A stretch of 64,000 bases of DNA from Streptomyces noursei ATCC 11455 (lineage in GTDB: Bacteria; Actinomycetota; Actinomycetes; Streptomycetales; Streptomycetaceae): NCBI RefSeq assembly GCF_001704275.1, contig NZ_CP011533.1, forward strand, positions 9,362,001 through 9,426,000, written 5' to 3'. Under the pieces are notes generated by a model. It did not search any database, was not told the origin of the DNA, and saw nothing but the letters and a program-made list of their open reading frames with translations. This document shows, one piece after another, positions 1-9,000 of this stretch. A program made the position numbers and the translations under genes. The number at the start of each line of letters is the position of its first letter. The stretch's first letter is position 1.

Positions 1-354
1 GCCCGCTGGCTGCTGGCACTGGGAGCCCGGCTGGTGCAGGAGGTCGGAGCGCTGCTGACCGGCGCCGCCCGGGCCCGCAAGCGGGTCGCCACCTTCGCCG
101 TCGACGCCGAGGTGCGGTTCGCCTCCGCGGCCGACCGGACAGCCTTCGCGGACGAGCTGACCCGGGCCGTGACGACCCTCGTCGGCCGCTACCACGACGA
201 GTCCGCCCCCGGGGGCCGCAGCCACCGGGTCGTCGTCGGCCTCCACCAGATCCCCGCAACGCCGCTCACCGACAGGGACGAGCGGACCGATCCGCAACAG
301 CACCGGGGGGCAGCCGCAACGGAATCCGGAGCAGGACAGGACCACCGACCATGA
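1..354 (+). CDS. C-terminal part of an ArsR-like transcriptional regulator (5' end outside window)
   Basis: The frame is open from base 1, so the start lies upstream of the window. The visible 117 residues form a helical and beta C-terminal region that resembles the effector part of Streptomyces winged-helix ArsR-type regulators, which are often paired with an SRPBCC protein. The DNA-binding domain itself is not visible, so the family call rests on resemblance and context. The TGA stop overlaps the ATG of the next gene (ATGA at 351-354), which implies translational coupling. The last 30 or so residues are low-complexity and polar. Confidence 0.5.
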   Translation, partial: ARWLLALGARLVQEVGALLTGAARARKRVATFAVDAEVRFASAADRTAFADELTRAVTTLVGRYHDESAPGGRSHRVVVGLHQIPATPLTDRDERTDPQQHRGAAATESGAGQDHRP

Positions 355-1091
355 CGCACCCGTTCGAGATCGAGCTGGAGTCGACCCTGCCGGCGAGCCC
401 GCAGCAGGTCTGGGACGCCATCGCGACCGGACCCGGGATCGACTCCTGGTTCATGGGCCGCAACGAGGTGGAGCCGCGCGAGGGCGGCACCGCCGCCATG
501 GACACCGGCGGCCACCGGGAGGAGGCGGTGGTCACCGCCTACGAACCCGGTACGCGGTTCGCCACCCGCACGGGCACCGGCGAGGACGGCCGGTTCATGG
601 CCTTCGAGTACCTCATCGAGGGTCGGGACCAGGGCAGTACCGTGCTGCGCGTCGTCCACAGCGGGCTGCTGGGCGACGACTGGGAGGACGAGTACGACGC
701 GCTGCGCCGCGGCTGGCCCTTCCACCTCCACACCCTGCGCGAGTACCTGACGCACTTCCCCGGCCGCACCGCCGTCCCCGTCTTCGCCCTGGCCATGCCG
801 CAGGAGCGGTCACCACGAGAGGTGACGGCGGCACTCACCCGCGCCCTGTCGCTGCCGGCCTCGATGTCCGCGGGCACGCCGGTGCACGCGCAGCCGGCGG
901 GCCTGCCGCCGCTGAACGGCGAGGTGGTCTGGGCGGACCACGAACGCTTCGCGATCCGGACCGACGACGGGCTCTACACCTTCCACCACGGCACCGGCGG
1001 GCCGGTGTTGATGTTCCACCACCTGTTCGGCGCCGACCCGGACGGCGCCGAGACCGCCTGGCAGAAGTGGCTGACCGGGCTTCTCGCCTGA
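351..1091 (+). CDS. SRPBCC (AHSA1/START-like) domain protein
   Basis: 246 aa. Residues 1-130 match the AHSA1-type SRPBCC fold: an N-terminal strand followed by a PQQVWDAIATGPGIDSWF helix/strand segment and a hydrophobic core ending in an amphipathic helix. Such proteins bind hydrophobic ligands in a deep pocket, and here the ligand is unknown. The C-terminal 90 residues are extra compared with a minimal 150-aa AHSA1 protein and end in a W-rich helix. The start ATG overlaps the stop of the upstream regulator by 4 bases, so the two are very probably one operon, with the regulator controlling its partner. Confidence 0.8.
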   Translation: MTHPFEIELESTLPASPQQVWDAIATGPGIDSWFMGRNEVEPREGGTAAMDTGGHREEAVVTAYEPGTRFATRTGTGEDGRFMAFEYLIEGRDQGSTVLRVVHSGLLGDDWEDEYDALRRGWPFHLHTLREYLTHFPGRTAVPVFALAMPQERSPREVTAALTRALSLPASMSAGTPVHAQPAGLPPLNGEVVWADHERFAIRTDDGLYTFHHGTGGPVLMFHHLFGADPDGAETAWQKWLTGLLA

Positions 1092-1113
1092 CCCCCACAG
1101 CACACGACGCGCC

Positions 1114-1134
1114 CGCCCGGACAAGCTCCGGGCG
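1114..1134 (+). terminator. Stem-loop downstream of the SRPBCC gene
   Basis: Perfect 8-bp stem CGCCCGGA / TCCGGGCG with a 5-base loop, 22 bases after the stop codon. There is no U-tract, which is usual for Streptomyces terminators. Confidence 0.45.
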
Positions 1135-1274
1135 AACCCCGTCACGCGAGCCGCCGCAGGAACCGTCGCCCCGGCGGCGGCTCCCCCGCCCCGTACCGCC
1201 GCACGCTTCGGCCCGTCATGCCCGAGCGCATCCCGAGCACCGGACACCGCACACGAGAGAGCACGGAGTCACCC

Positions 1275-1847
1275 ATGCGCACCCTGATCAGTACCGCCTT
1301 CATCTCGCTCGACGGCGTCGTCGAGGCCCCGGGCGGCGAGCCCGACTACCGCAACTCCGGCTGGACCTTCAAGGACATCGAGTTCGTCCCCGAAGCGTTC
1401 GAGATCAAGGGGCGGGAGCAGCAGGAAGCCACCGCGATGCTGATGGGCCGAACCAGTTACGAGGCGTTCAGCCCCGTCTGGCCGGACATGGAGGAGTTCG
1501 CGCACTACAGGACGATGCCGAAGTACGTCGTCTCCACCACCCTCACCGACCAGGACCTGGTGGCGAACTGGGGCCGGACCACCATCCTCCGCTCGCTCGA
1601 CGAGGTCGCCGCCCTCAAGGAGACCGAGGGCGGCCCGATCATCGTCCACGGCAGCGCCACCCTGAACCACGGCCTCTCCGACGCGGGCCTGATCGACCGC
1701 TACCACCTGCTCGTCTACCCCCTGCTGCTCGGCGCCGGAAAGCGCCTGTTCAGCACCACGGACAAGGACACCCAGAAGCTGAAGCTCGTCGAGCACGAGG
1801 TCTACGGCAACGGCCTGCAGAAGCAGGTCCTCGACGTCGTCCGCTGA
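1275..1847 (+). CDS. Dihydrofolate reductase-fold (RibD C-terminal type) protein
   Basis: 190 aa. The N-terminus (STAFISLDGVVEAP), a central LMGRTSYEAF motif, VHGSATLNHGL and a C-terminal YPLLLGAGKRLF block are the conserved pieces of the RibD_C/DHFR-like family, NADPH-binding reductases mostly of unknown substrate. An upstream in-frame ATG at 1218 exists, but the ATG at 1275 has GGAG six bases before it and starts directly at the first conserved strand, so it is preferred. The gene is separate from the SRPBCC operon (184-base gap with a hairpin) and convergent with the next gene. Confidence 0.85.
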   Translation: MRTLISTAFISLDGVVEAPGGEPDYRNSGWTFKDIEFVPEAFEIKGREQQEATAMLMGRTSYEAFSPVWPDMEEFAHYRTMPKYVVSTTLTDQDLVANWGRTTILRSLDEVAALKETEGGPIIVHGSATLNHGLSDAGLIDRYHLLVYPLLLGAGKRLFSTTDKDTQKLKLVEHEVYGNGLQKQVLDVVR

Positions 1848-1870
1848 CCGGCGCCGGCGGACGCGCTGCA

Positions 1871-1890
1871 CTTCGGCGACGCGACCGAAG
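1871..1890. terminator. Possible bidirectional terminator between convergent genes
   Basis: CTTCGG / CCGAAG arms with an 8-base loop lie in the 59-base gap between two convergent stop codons. The arms are short, so this is tentative. Confidence 0.3.
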
Positions 1891-1906
1891 CCGGCAGGTG
1901 AGGGAG

Positions 1907-2866
1907 TCACCAGGGCAGCATGACGACCTTGCCGAACTTCCCCGGACCGGCCAACCGGGCGTAGGCGTCGGAGCAACGGTCCAACGGGAAGGCCGCGTCG
2001 ACAGGCACCCGCAGCCGGCCCTCGGCCAGCAGCGGGACGACGTGGGTGCGCACCGTGGCCGCGAGGAGCGCCTTCTCCGCGGGGGAGCGGCCTCGGATGG
2101 TGGTGCCGATCAGCTGGGCGCGCGCAAGCATCAGATCGAACATCCGCAAGGGCGCCACCGCCCCGCCCTGGACCCCCACGACGAGGACCTTCCCCCGAGT
2201 GCGCAACAACTCGACCCGCCGCAAGCAGTCCTCCCCGCCGACCAGTTCGACGACGACGTCATACGGCGCCCGTCCGCCCTCCTGACCGGGAAGCACCGCC
2301 TCTACGTTGCTGCCGGCGGGGGCAAGTTCCTTCAACCGGCCGTGTAGTTCGGCCCGGCGCGCACTCGCCACGACATGGGCGCCGGAAGCGGCGGCCACCT
2401 GCACCATGGCGGTGCCGACGCCGCCCGCGGCCCCGGTGACCAGAACCCGATCCCCTGCGTGCACCCCGGCCTGGACCACCAGCGCGTCCCATGCGGTGCT
2501 GAACGCCTCCGGGAAACCTGCCGCCTCCTGCCAGGACAACCCCGCAGGTACCGGCAGCAGCACGTCGGCGGGCACCGCGATCCGCTCGGCGTGGCCACCG
2601 CCGCCCACGAGCGCCATGACCCGGTCGCCGACGCTGACTCCCGTGACCCCCGCACCGACCTGCTCGACCTCACCGGCGATTTCCAGCCCGGGGATGTCGG
2701 CCGGCCAGCCTGGTGGTGCCGGATAGTCACCCCGGGCCTGCTGAAGGTCGGCCGCGTTGAGCCCCGCGGCGTGGACCCGCACGGTCACCAGGCCGGGCCC
2801 GACCACCGGATCCGCGCGCTGTTCGAGCCGGAACGCACCTTTACCGTCGATCACCACTGCTCGCAT
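1907..2866 (-). CDS. Zinc-independent medium-chain dehydrogenase (quinone oxidoreductase-like)
   Basis: 319 aa. N-terminal GroES-like domain followed by a Rossmann domain with the nucleotide-binding motif VTGAAGGVGTAMVQ at about residues 135-150. The cysteine/histidine zinc ligands of alcohol dehydrogenases are absent, placing it in the NADPH:quinone reductase branch of the MDR superfamily. The start is set at the ATG of MRAVVIDGKG, where homology begins; the frame is open 15 codons further upstream. The substrate cannot be told from sequence. It is transcribed convergently with the DHFR-fold gene. Confidence 0.85.
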   Translation of the reverse strand: MRAVVIDGKGAFRLEQRADPVVGPGLVTVRVHAAGLNAADLQQARGDYPAPPGWPADIPGLEIAGEVEQVGAGVTGVSVGDRVMALVGGGGHAERIAVPADVLLPVPAGLSWQEAAGFPEAFSTAWDALVVQAGVHAGDRVLVTGAAGGVGTAMVQVAAASGAHVVASARRAELHGRLKELAPAGSNVEAVLPGQEGGRAPYDVVVELVGGEDCLRRVELLRTRGKVLVVGVQGGAVAPLRMFDLMLARAQLIGTTIRGRSPAEKALLAATVRTHVVPLLAEGRLRVPVDAAFPLDRCSDAYARLAGPGKFGKVVMLPW

Positions 2867-2987
2867 GTCGGCGAATCTACTCTCCCGGTCCGGCGCGCCA
2901 GCAGGAGGCATGCCCCGGGCTGTCCCAGCGGAGAATCGGGGCGATGCCGCTCCCGACCGGAGCCTTGCCGCCGGTGCGAGTCCTCTC

Positions 2988-3968
2988 TTACCGGCGCGGT
3001 ATCCCGCGCAAGCTGAACCCGTGTTCTCTCGCGGGAAACGCCAAGTCCTCGTTGAGGGACATGCTGAGAGTTTCCGGCTCCGCCCAGTACGAGTAGTTCA
3101 GTGACTTCTTGAGGGTCGCAAGGACACTCGCCTCTTCTTTCATGACCTTGTCGCCGCAGGTGTGCTGCGTCGTCAGTTCCGCGTCGTCGAAGGAGAGGTG
3201 GGTTCCGGTGAACGTGGCTTCGGCGGTGAAGTCGTTGCAGCCGAGTCTGCCGCTCACCCGGCCGTTGTCGTGGAAGTCGAAGTACATCTGGTCGCCGGCG
3301 GTGAATTCCGGGCCGTGCTCGTCGTAGAAGGTGGTGTCGACGAGCTGCCACCTGATCTGGAAGAAGTCCGCGCGCCGTGCCTGTGCGAGCCGGATGTCGT
3401 GGCCCTGTTGGTTCTTCACGTGCAGTTCGCGGGCGTAGCCGGGGGTGTGCTTCGTGGAAAGCGAGAGCTCTCCGCTGAAGGCGGCTTTCACCTTCTTCTC
3501 GAAGTCCGCCAGTGCCGGATCGGCGGCGATGTCCTCCGGGTGGCACGGGCCCGGACCGTCCGATGGTGGGGCGGGAGAGAGGGAGGGGGCGGGCAGGGGA
3601 GTCATCTCCTTGCCCAACGTGAGGTGTGTCGCCGTCACTTCGGCTTGCGTGTGGAAGGGCGTGCACCCGTAACTGCCCGACGCCGTGCCGTCGTCGTGAA
3701 GGGCGATCCACCCCCTGGCCTGGCTCGGCAGGGTCTCCTCATGGCCGTCGGTCAAGAGAGCCTGAATCGCCCAGACGCCTCCGGACAGCAGCCCCCCGGC
3801 ACCCGCCGGCCGCGGCTTCGCCGGCGACGGGGTGGTCGACGCGCCGGCCGACACGTCGCCGTCCTGCCGGCTGCGAGCGGACGGCGCACCCTCGCACGCG
3901 GAAAGCGCGAGGAGCGCCGCCGCACCGGCGGCGACGGTTGCGAGGAAGGCTCTTCGAGGCAAAGGCAT
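2988..3968 (-). CDS. META-domain lipoprotein (HslJ-like), two META repeats
   Basis: 326 aa. The N-terminus has a Tat-like PRRAFLA motif, a hydrophobic stretch and a lipobox ending in LSAC, so the mature protein is probably lipid-anchored outside the membrane. Two META-type units follow, one around residues 60-110 (G-x-YGCTPF) and one around 210-290 (GRLGCNDFTAEATF, then a THTCG-like C). META proteins such as E. coli HslJ are linked to surface stress or antibiotic tolerance, but the function here is unknown. The ATG of MPLPRRAF is chosen because the signal peptide starts there. The long open frame upstream overlaps the SDR gene and is not coding. Confidence 0.8.
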   Translation of the reverse strand: MPLPRRAFLATVAAGAAALLALSACEGAPSARSRQDGDVSAGASTTPSPAKPRPAGAGGLLSGGVWAIQALLTDGHEETLPSQARGWIALHDDGTASGSYGCTPFHTQAEVTATHLTLGKEMTPLPAPSLSPAPPSDGPGPCHPEDIAADPALADFEKKVKAAFSGELSLSTKHTPGYARELHVKNQQGHDIRLAQARRADFFQIRWQLVDTTFYDEHGPEFTAGDQMYFDFHDNGRVSGRLGCNDFTAEATFTGTHLSFDDAELTTQHTCGDKVMKEEASVLATLKKSLNYSYWAEPETLSMSLNEDLAFPAREHGFSLRGIPRR

Positions 3969-4110
3969 GAGAGGGGAGACGCAAGATCGTCCTGCCTGGT
4001 TCCGGATCAGTCGCGCCTGCGGCCCATCCGGCGGGCTTCGACCGAACTCATTGCCCGTTGGCCGGGCGCGTTCCTGGCCGTCCCCTCTGCCGGTTCGGCC
4101 GACCGCCGAC

Positions 4111-4974
4111 CTACTTGGCGTCCGCCGGGAGTTCGACCGGGTACTCCGCGCCGAAGTCGGCGGAGAGGGAGACGGCCTGCCAGGCTTCGGCCTCGGCGAT
4201 CTGCCGCCGCGAGTGGTCGAGCGCCATCCGGGCCGCGTTCGTGCCCAGGAGCAGGTGACTGGGGAGGTGCTCGCGCTTGACCACGCGCACCAGGATTCCG
4301 GCGGCGCGGTCCGGGTCGCCGGCGATTCGGCTGCCGTGGGCCCGGTCGGTGAAGGCGCCGACGGTCGCCTGGTACTCCGGCGGGACGTGCTGGACGTCCA
4401 TGGAGGAGCCGGCCCAGTCCGTGGCGAAGCCGCTGGGTTCGACGACCAGATAGCGGATGTCGAACGGCGCGGTCTCGGTGGCGAGTACGCGGGTGAGGCC
4501 GTCGATGGCGAACTTGGCCGCCTGGTAGGAGCCCAGGCCGGGGCTGCCGCCCACCCGGCCACCGACGGAGGAGAACTGGACGACGATGCCGCCGCCCTGT
4601 GCCTTGAGCAGCGGAAGTGCCGCCTTGGAGACGTTGTACACGCCCCAGAAGTTCGTCTCGAACTGGCGGCGGAAGTCGTCCTCCGGAGCGGTCTCGACCG
4701 GGGCGACGTTCGCATGGCCGGCGTTGTTGACGATCACGTCGATGCGGCCGAAGCGGTCGCGGGCGGTGTCGAGCGCGGCCGCGGCCGCGGCGGCGTCGGT
4801 CACGTCGAGCGCGACCGGGAGGACCTTGTCGCCGAACCGCTCGACCAGGTCGGCGAGGTGTTCCGGCCTGCGCGCGGTGGCGACGACCTGGTCGCCCGCT
4901 TCCAGCGCGGCGACCGCGAGGGAGCGGCCGAAGCCGCGGGACGAACCGGTGATGAACCACGTCTGGGTTGCCAT
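4111..4974 (-). CDS. Short-chain dehydrogenase/reductase
   Basis: 287 aa, a classical SDR. The cofactor motif TGSSRGFG is at residues 10-17, followed by NNAG, a catalytic serine in FSSVGG and the YQAAK pair. The substrate is unknown. The gene is divergent from a TetR regulator with only 58 bases between the starts, and that gap contains a palindrome, so the pair is probably a repressor and its target. The ATG at 4974 leads straight into the first beta strand. Confidence 0.92.
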   Translation of the reverse strand: MATQTWFITGSSRGFGRSLAVAALEAGDQVVATARRPEHLADLVERFGDKVLPVALDVTDAAAAAAALDTARDRFGRIDVIVNNAGHANVAPVETAPEDDFRRQFETNFWGVYNVSKAALPLLKAQGGGIVVQFSSVGGRVGGSPGLGSYQAAKFAIDGLTRVLATETAPFDIRYLVVEPSGFATDWAGSSMDVQHVPPEYQATVGAFTDRAHGSRIAGDPDRAAGILVRVVKREHLPSHLLLGTNAARMALDHSRRQIAEAEAWQAVSLSADFGAEYPVELPADAK

Positions 4975-4990
4975 GGAGATAGCAAAACAT

Positions 4991-5018
4991 GGTTGCGTTA
5001 ATAGTGCAACCCGGTTGC
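4991..5018. promoter_or_regulatory. Putative TetR operator in the SDR/TetR divergent promoter
   Basis: GGTTGC-(9 bases)-GCAACC forms an inverted repeat at 4991-5011, and a third GGTTGC half-site follows at 5013-5018. A TATTAA hexamer on the minus strand (4998-5003) lies inside it and could be the SDR -10 box. The gap holds nothing else, so autorepression and SDR repression by the adjacent TetR protein are likely. Confidence 0.6.
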
Positions 5019-5032
5019 GTTAGGATGTCCTC

Positions 5033-5797
5033 ATGGTCAGCCGCAGTCAGCCCACACGCGCCCGGAGCCCCGAAGCCAAGCGCGCCCGCGAGGCCGCGAT
5101 CCTCGACGCGGCGGCCCGACTGGCCACGGCGAACGGCATCCGATCGGTGACGTTGACCGACATCGCCGCGGAGGTCGGCATGCACAAGTCGGCGATGCTC
5201 CGCTACTTCGAGACCCGGGAGGAGATCTACCTCCGCCTGGCCGCCGCCGGGTGGGAGGAGTGGTCGCGGGCGGTGCGTGAACAGCTCGCCGACGCCGCGC
5301 CCGCCACGGACGACAACCAGCCCGCTGAGGCTCCGAGCGGCCCGGACCAGGCGCCTGGCCGGCACGCGATCGCCGGCCTGTTGGCCGAGTCGCTGGTGGC
5401 GCGGCCGCTGTTCTGCGACCTGCTCGCCCACACGCCCATGAACCTGGAACGCAACGTCTCCCTGGACAACGTCCGCTCCTTCAAACTGACCGCCCTCGCC
5501 GAGTTCGGGGCCGTGAGTGAGGAACTGCGCCGGGTGGCCGTGCTGAGCCCGGCGCAGGCCGGCAACGTCGTCGCCACGGCCACGGCGATGGCCGGAGCGC
5601 TGTGGCAGATGGCCGCCCCGGGAACCGAACTGCGCCGCCTCTACGAGTCCGACCCGGATCTCGCCCACGCCGTCGTCGACGTCGCCCCCCGGTTGACCGA
5701 CATCCTGAGCGCACTGCTCCTCGGCTACCGCGCCGGCGGCGATGCCGAGGTCGCCGTCCAAGAGCCGTCACCGACGACCGAGTTGGGCAGGGACTGA
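5033..5797 (+). CDS. TetR family transcriptional regulator
   Basis: 254 aa. Residues 20-65 form the TetR helix-turn-helix (EAAILDAAARLA, then a VTLTDIAAEVGMHKSAMLRYF recognition segment split over two helices). The C-terminal ligand-binding part is all-helical. It is divergent from the SDR gene with a palindromic operator between them. The C-terminal 20 residues are polar and probably disordered. Between its end and the next gene (5798-6055) I see no convincing gene. Confidence 0.92.
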   Translation: MVSRSQPTRARSPEAKRAREAAILDAAARLATANGIRSVTLTDIAAEVGMHKSAMLRYFETREEIYLRLAAAGWEEWSRAVREQLADAAPATDDNQPAEAPSGPDQAPGRHAIAGLLAESLVARPLFCDLLAHTPMNLERNVSLDNVRSFKLTALAEFGAVSEELRRVAVLSPAQAGNVVATATAMAGALWQMAAPGTELRRLYESDPDLAHAVVDVAPRLTDILSALLLGYRAGGDAEVAVQEPSPTTELGRD

Positions 5798-6055
5798 GAA
5801 GCCCTCGGACGGCAGGCCCTCGACGCACGGCATCCCCACCCGAACCTCGCCTTCTCGTATCGCCCGGGGGCGCCGGAGGCGCCGCCACGTCAAAGGCTGG
5901 CCCGGCTGGGGTGTGGACGTGCCGTTCACCGGCGAGCTGGTCGTCATCAGGGGGCGGGAGCGCGGCGGGATCCTCGCCTGCGTCGATGCCGGGCGGGAGC
6001 GCGCGCACGGCACACGGTGCCGGTGGCGTCGCACTCCCGAACCGGTATGCGCTTG

Positions 6056-7459
6056 TCAGTGGTTCTCGGCCGTTGCCCGGTACGGCGCCGCGGCCTGCTT
6101 CGCCGCGTAGATCAGAGCGGGCTTCAACTTCGGCCAGAAGTAGCTGTCCTGGCAGGAGAACGACGGGGTGAAGCCGGAGCAGCCGCGTCCGTCACTGTCA
6201 CCTATCTCGATGGTGAGACTGGCCAGTCCCAGTTTGTCGTACGTCCAGTCGTCGGTGCCTCCGGACGCGTCGTAGAGGATCTCGCCGGCCTGCCCTGACT
6301 GGTACCCGGTGAGCGAACCGAGGTGTCCGGCGAGCGCGCGCAGCGCGGCGTCGTTGCCGGTGTGGATGGTGTGGTCGGCCTCCCAGGGGAGCAGGACCAT
6401 GCTCGCGTCGCTGTGCAGGCTGATCATCAGGCCCTTGGCGGTCGCCGGCGCCGGGTCACTGTCGCCGGTGCCCGTGCGCACGGCCGGGTACAGCTGGCGG
6501 AACAGGCCCTCCAGCGCGGTGTTCTCCGGTTCGGAGTCGGCGGCGGGGCCGAGGTAGATCTCGCTGCACGGCTCGGTGGAGGTGCCCTCGCCGCCCCAGT
6601 GGGTGCCCGCGTTGCGGTTGAGGTCCACGCCGACCTGGCCGTTCACGCCGCAACTGCCGCCTTTGGAGTCATCGGCGTTCTTGCGCTGGAGGATGGGGTT
6701 GTCCCCGCCCTGGGCGACGATGTCGACGCCGTCCGGGTTGGTGATCGGGACCACCCACATCTCGGTGGAGTCCATCAGCGCAGTGATGTCGGGGTCCTTG
6801 CCGTAGTCGTTGGTCAGGGTGTCGATCCAGCGCCAGGACACCTCGCCCGTGGTGAGTTCCCGTGCATGGATCTGGCTCATCAGGAAGAAACGCGGCTTGG
6901 GCGCCTGGGGGTCGAGCTGGCAGTCGCCCTGCTTCATCTTGGTGATGCAGATGGCCTTGAGGTCGCGACCGCCACGCCCGTTCTGTTTGAGCCAGGACTT
7001 CCCGTAGGTGACGACCTTGGCCATGTCCGGGTGCTGCGCGGCGACTTGGTCGAGGTGGGCGTAGTGCGCGTCGACGGTGTGGTAGCCGCCGTCGTAGGTG
7101 TCGTCGACGCCGCCGCTCGCGCGGGCCGCGCGCGGCTGGTGGGCAAGCGGCTTGTGCATCGTCTCGACGGCCGTCGGAGAGAAGCCGAGCCGGCGCAGCC
7201 CACTCGCCGTCGACGGGTCGCCCATGACGAACAGGTCGTCTCCCTGACGCCGCTCGATCAGGTCGTATCCGGAGGAGATCAGCTTCTGCGCGTCCCGCCG
7301 GTCGTGGGTGGGGACACGGTAGACGACCACGGTGCGTTCGCCGGACGCGTGGGTCTTCTGCGGCGCCCGGGCGAGGGCTGACGGGGACATCGGGGACAGG
7401 GCCGTGAGAGCCAGGACCATCGCTGCCGCAGCCGTGGTCACGAGGGCTTTCCGGGGCAT
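6056..7459 (-). CDS. Secreted M14 family zinc carboxypeptidase
   Basis: 467 aa, beginning with a Sec-type signal peptide (about residues 1-30). Zinc ligands are H198 and E201 in HARE and H349 in SLHSD. The substrate-binding DLNRN motif is at 279-283 and the catalytic glutamate is E418 in TIEIGD. These are the hallmarks of M14 carboxypeptidases, which remove C-terminal residues from peptides, here outside the cell. The ATG at 7459 is chosen because GGAAGG lies just upstream and the signal peptide starts there; the frame is open for another 123 codons but without coding character. Confidence 0.93.
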   Translation of the reverse strand: MPRKALVTTAAAAMVLALTALSPMSPSALARAPQKTHASGERTVVVYRVPTHDRRDAQKLISSGYDLIERRQGDDLFVMGDPSTASGLRRLGFSPTAVETMHKPLAHQPRAARASGGVDDTYDGGYHTVDAHYAHLDQVAAQHPDMAKVVTYGKSWLKQNGRGGRDLKAICITKMKQGDCQLDPQAPKPRFFLMSQIHARELTTGEVSWRWIDTLTNDYGKDPDITALMDSTEMWVVPITNPDGVDIVAQGGDNPILQRKNADDSKGGSCGVNGQVGVDLNRNAGTHWGGEGTSTEPCSEIYLGPAADSEPENTALEGLFRQLYPAVRTGTGDSDPAPATAKGLMISLHSDASMVLLPWEADHTIHTGNDAALRALAGHLGSLTGYQSGQAGEILYDASGGTDDWTYDKLGLASLTIEIGDSDGRGCSGFTPSFSCQDSYFWPKLKPALIYAAKQAAAPYRATAENH

Positions 7460-7919
7460 GACATGGCCTTCCGTGGGGGGTGAGGGGCATCGGCATGCGG
7501 ACGGGACGCGGCTTTCGCGCACGCCTCGCCCGCGCCGGCTCCCGGAAAGCCGGACCATGGGGCACTCCGGTCGCCTTGGCTGATGCCATTGGGCCAATCG
7601 GAGGCATGATGCCCTGCACCTGCCCTGTGGAGAAGGGGAATTCCCGGACATCCTTGAGGCCGAAGTCATCGAACCTGCCCGGGAGTTCGGCAGCGGCCGC
7701 CCGCGATGCGCCGATGCGCGCGAACCCGGCGTCCCGCGACGCCCTCCCTCGCGAACGCCCCTCAGAACCCGCGGCGGAACCCGTGGCAGAACCCGCGGCG
7801 GGGAGTTCCTGGGGCCGTGTGGTGGCATGGTGGACGGCCGGGCCCGGCCCGGCCGTCCTGCGCGTCGTCACTCACCTCGACCGCCCACCCACCTCGCGGC
7901 TCTCACCGCGACCGCTCAC
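7460..7919. other. Intergenic region, no gene recognised
   Basis: 460 bases between the carboxypeptidase start and the pirin stop. It must contain the carboxypeptidase promoter. A short ATTGG/CCAAT palindrome is present near 7588-7600. Open frames on both strands look like codon-bias shadows. Confidence 0.4.
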
Positions 7920-8681
7920 TCATCGCATCGAGACGGCGGTGCTCATCTCCCACATCAGGACCTCCGCGCCCTCCGGGCCGGCGGTGATCCGCTGGCCTTC
8001 GGCGCGCGTGACGCGTCCCGCGTCTCCCGTGGCCAACGGCCCGGCACCTTCCAGCTCGACGCTGCCCCGGGCGACGAAGAGGTGCGCGAACGGGGCGGTG
8101 ACGATCTGGAGCGTCTCACCGGGGCGCATCCGGCTGACGTGCAGGGCGGCGTGCTTCTGGCGGATGCCGATCGCCCGCCGGTCGGCGTGCCGGGGCATGC
8201 CGGAGGCCAGGGTGGTCCAGCCCCCGCGGGCGAGTTCGTCGTTGATGTCGAGCTGCTCGTAGCCCGGGCGGATACCGGCCTCGTCGGGGATCACCCACAT
8301 CTGGATGAAGTGGACCGGGTCCTGGTGCTCGGGCTGGCCGGTCAGGGTCCACGAGTCGTTCTTCTCGCTGTGCAGGATGCCGGTTCCGGCGCTCATCCGC
8401 TGAGCCAGGCCCGGGTAGATCACGCCGTTGTGGCCCTCGGAATCCTGGTGGACGAGATTGCCGTCGAGCACCCAGGTGACGATTTCCATGTCCCGGTGCG
8501 GATGGGTGTCGAAGCCGGTACCCGGCGCGACGATGTCGTCATTGGAGACCAGCAGCAGCCCGAAGTGGGTGTTGTCGGGGCTCCAGTGGTGGGAGAACGA
8601 GAAGGAGTGGTGGGACTCCAGCCACCCGGCCCGGGTGTGGAAGCGCTCGCCGGCGCGACGGACGTCGAGGGTCGAAGCCAT
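7920..8681 (-). CDS. Pirin family protein (bicupin)
   Basis: 253 aa. The N-terminal cupin carries HPHRDMEIVTWVLDG (metal-binding histidines), followed by GTGILHSE and a QMWVIPDEAG block typical of pirins. The C-terminal cupin is shorter and ends in MSTAVSMR. Pirins are iron-binding; some act as quercetinases and others as regulators, and the role here is unknown. AAAGGA is placed nine bases before the ATG. Confidence 0.93.
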   Translation of the reverse strand: MASTLDVRRAGERFHTRAGWLESHHSFSFSHHWSPDNTHFGLLLVSNDDIVAPGTGFDTHPHRDMEIVTWVLDGNLVHQDSEGHNGVIYPGLAQRMSAGTGILHSEKNDSWTLTGQPEHQDPVHFIQMWVIPDEAGIRPGYEQLDINDELARGGWTTLASGMPRHADRRAIGIRQKHAALHVSRMRPGETLQIVTAPFAHLFVARGSVELEGAGPLATGDAGRVTRAEGQRITAGPEGAEVLMWEMSTAVSMR

Positions 8682-8784
8682 CGTGCGGTCCTTTCTGGCT
8701 GGTGCAGGCGATCTCGGGCCTGCGGTTCTGGGGCTGAGGTCGGGTGTCGGTGGCCCGAGGGGAGATCCTCTCACGCTTGGTTGA

Positions 8785-8790
8785 ATCATA
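8785..8790 (-). promoter_or_regulatory. Candidate -10 box of the pirin gene
   Basis: TATGAT on the minus strand in an AT-rich patch (8780-8800), about 100 bases before the pirin start. No good -35 hexamer at 17 bases. The surrounding gap (8682-9000, 319 bases) shows no gene. Confidence 0.3.
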
Positions 8791-9000
8791 AACAAAATGC
8801 GGGGGTGAAGGTATTCCACGGTGGCGAGAGGGGGCAACGACCAGGCGCGGAGCCGCTCTGCGGGGCTGGTCGGGACGCCCGAGGTGGCCGGCCCGGGCGC
8901 ACCGCGGCCGGGCGGACGGCACCGGCGCATGCCACGGCCGGACCGGGACGTGGGGCCGGGACGTTCGACCAGGACGCGGAGCCAGGAGGTGGGGCTGCGG

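Noticed and set aside
4007..5761. Long minus-strand frame across the SDR and TetR genes.
   Set aside because: It is antisense to tetR and out of frame with the SDR gene; compositional shadow.
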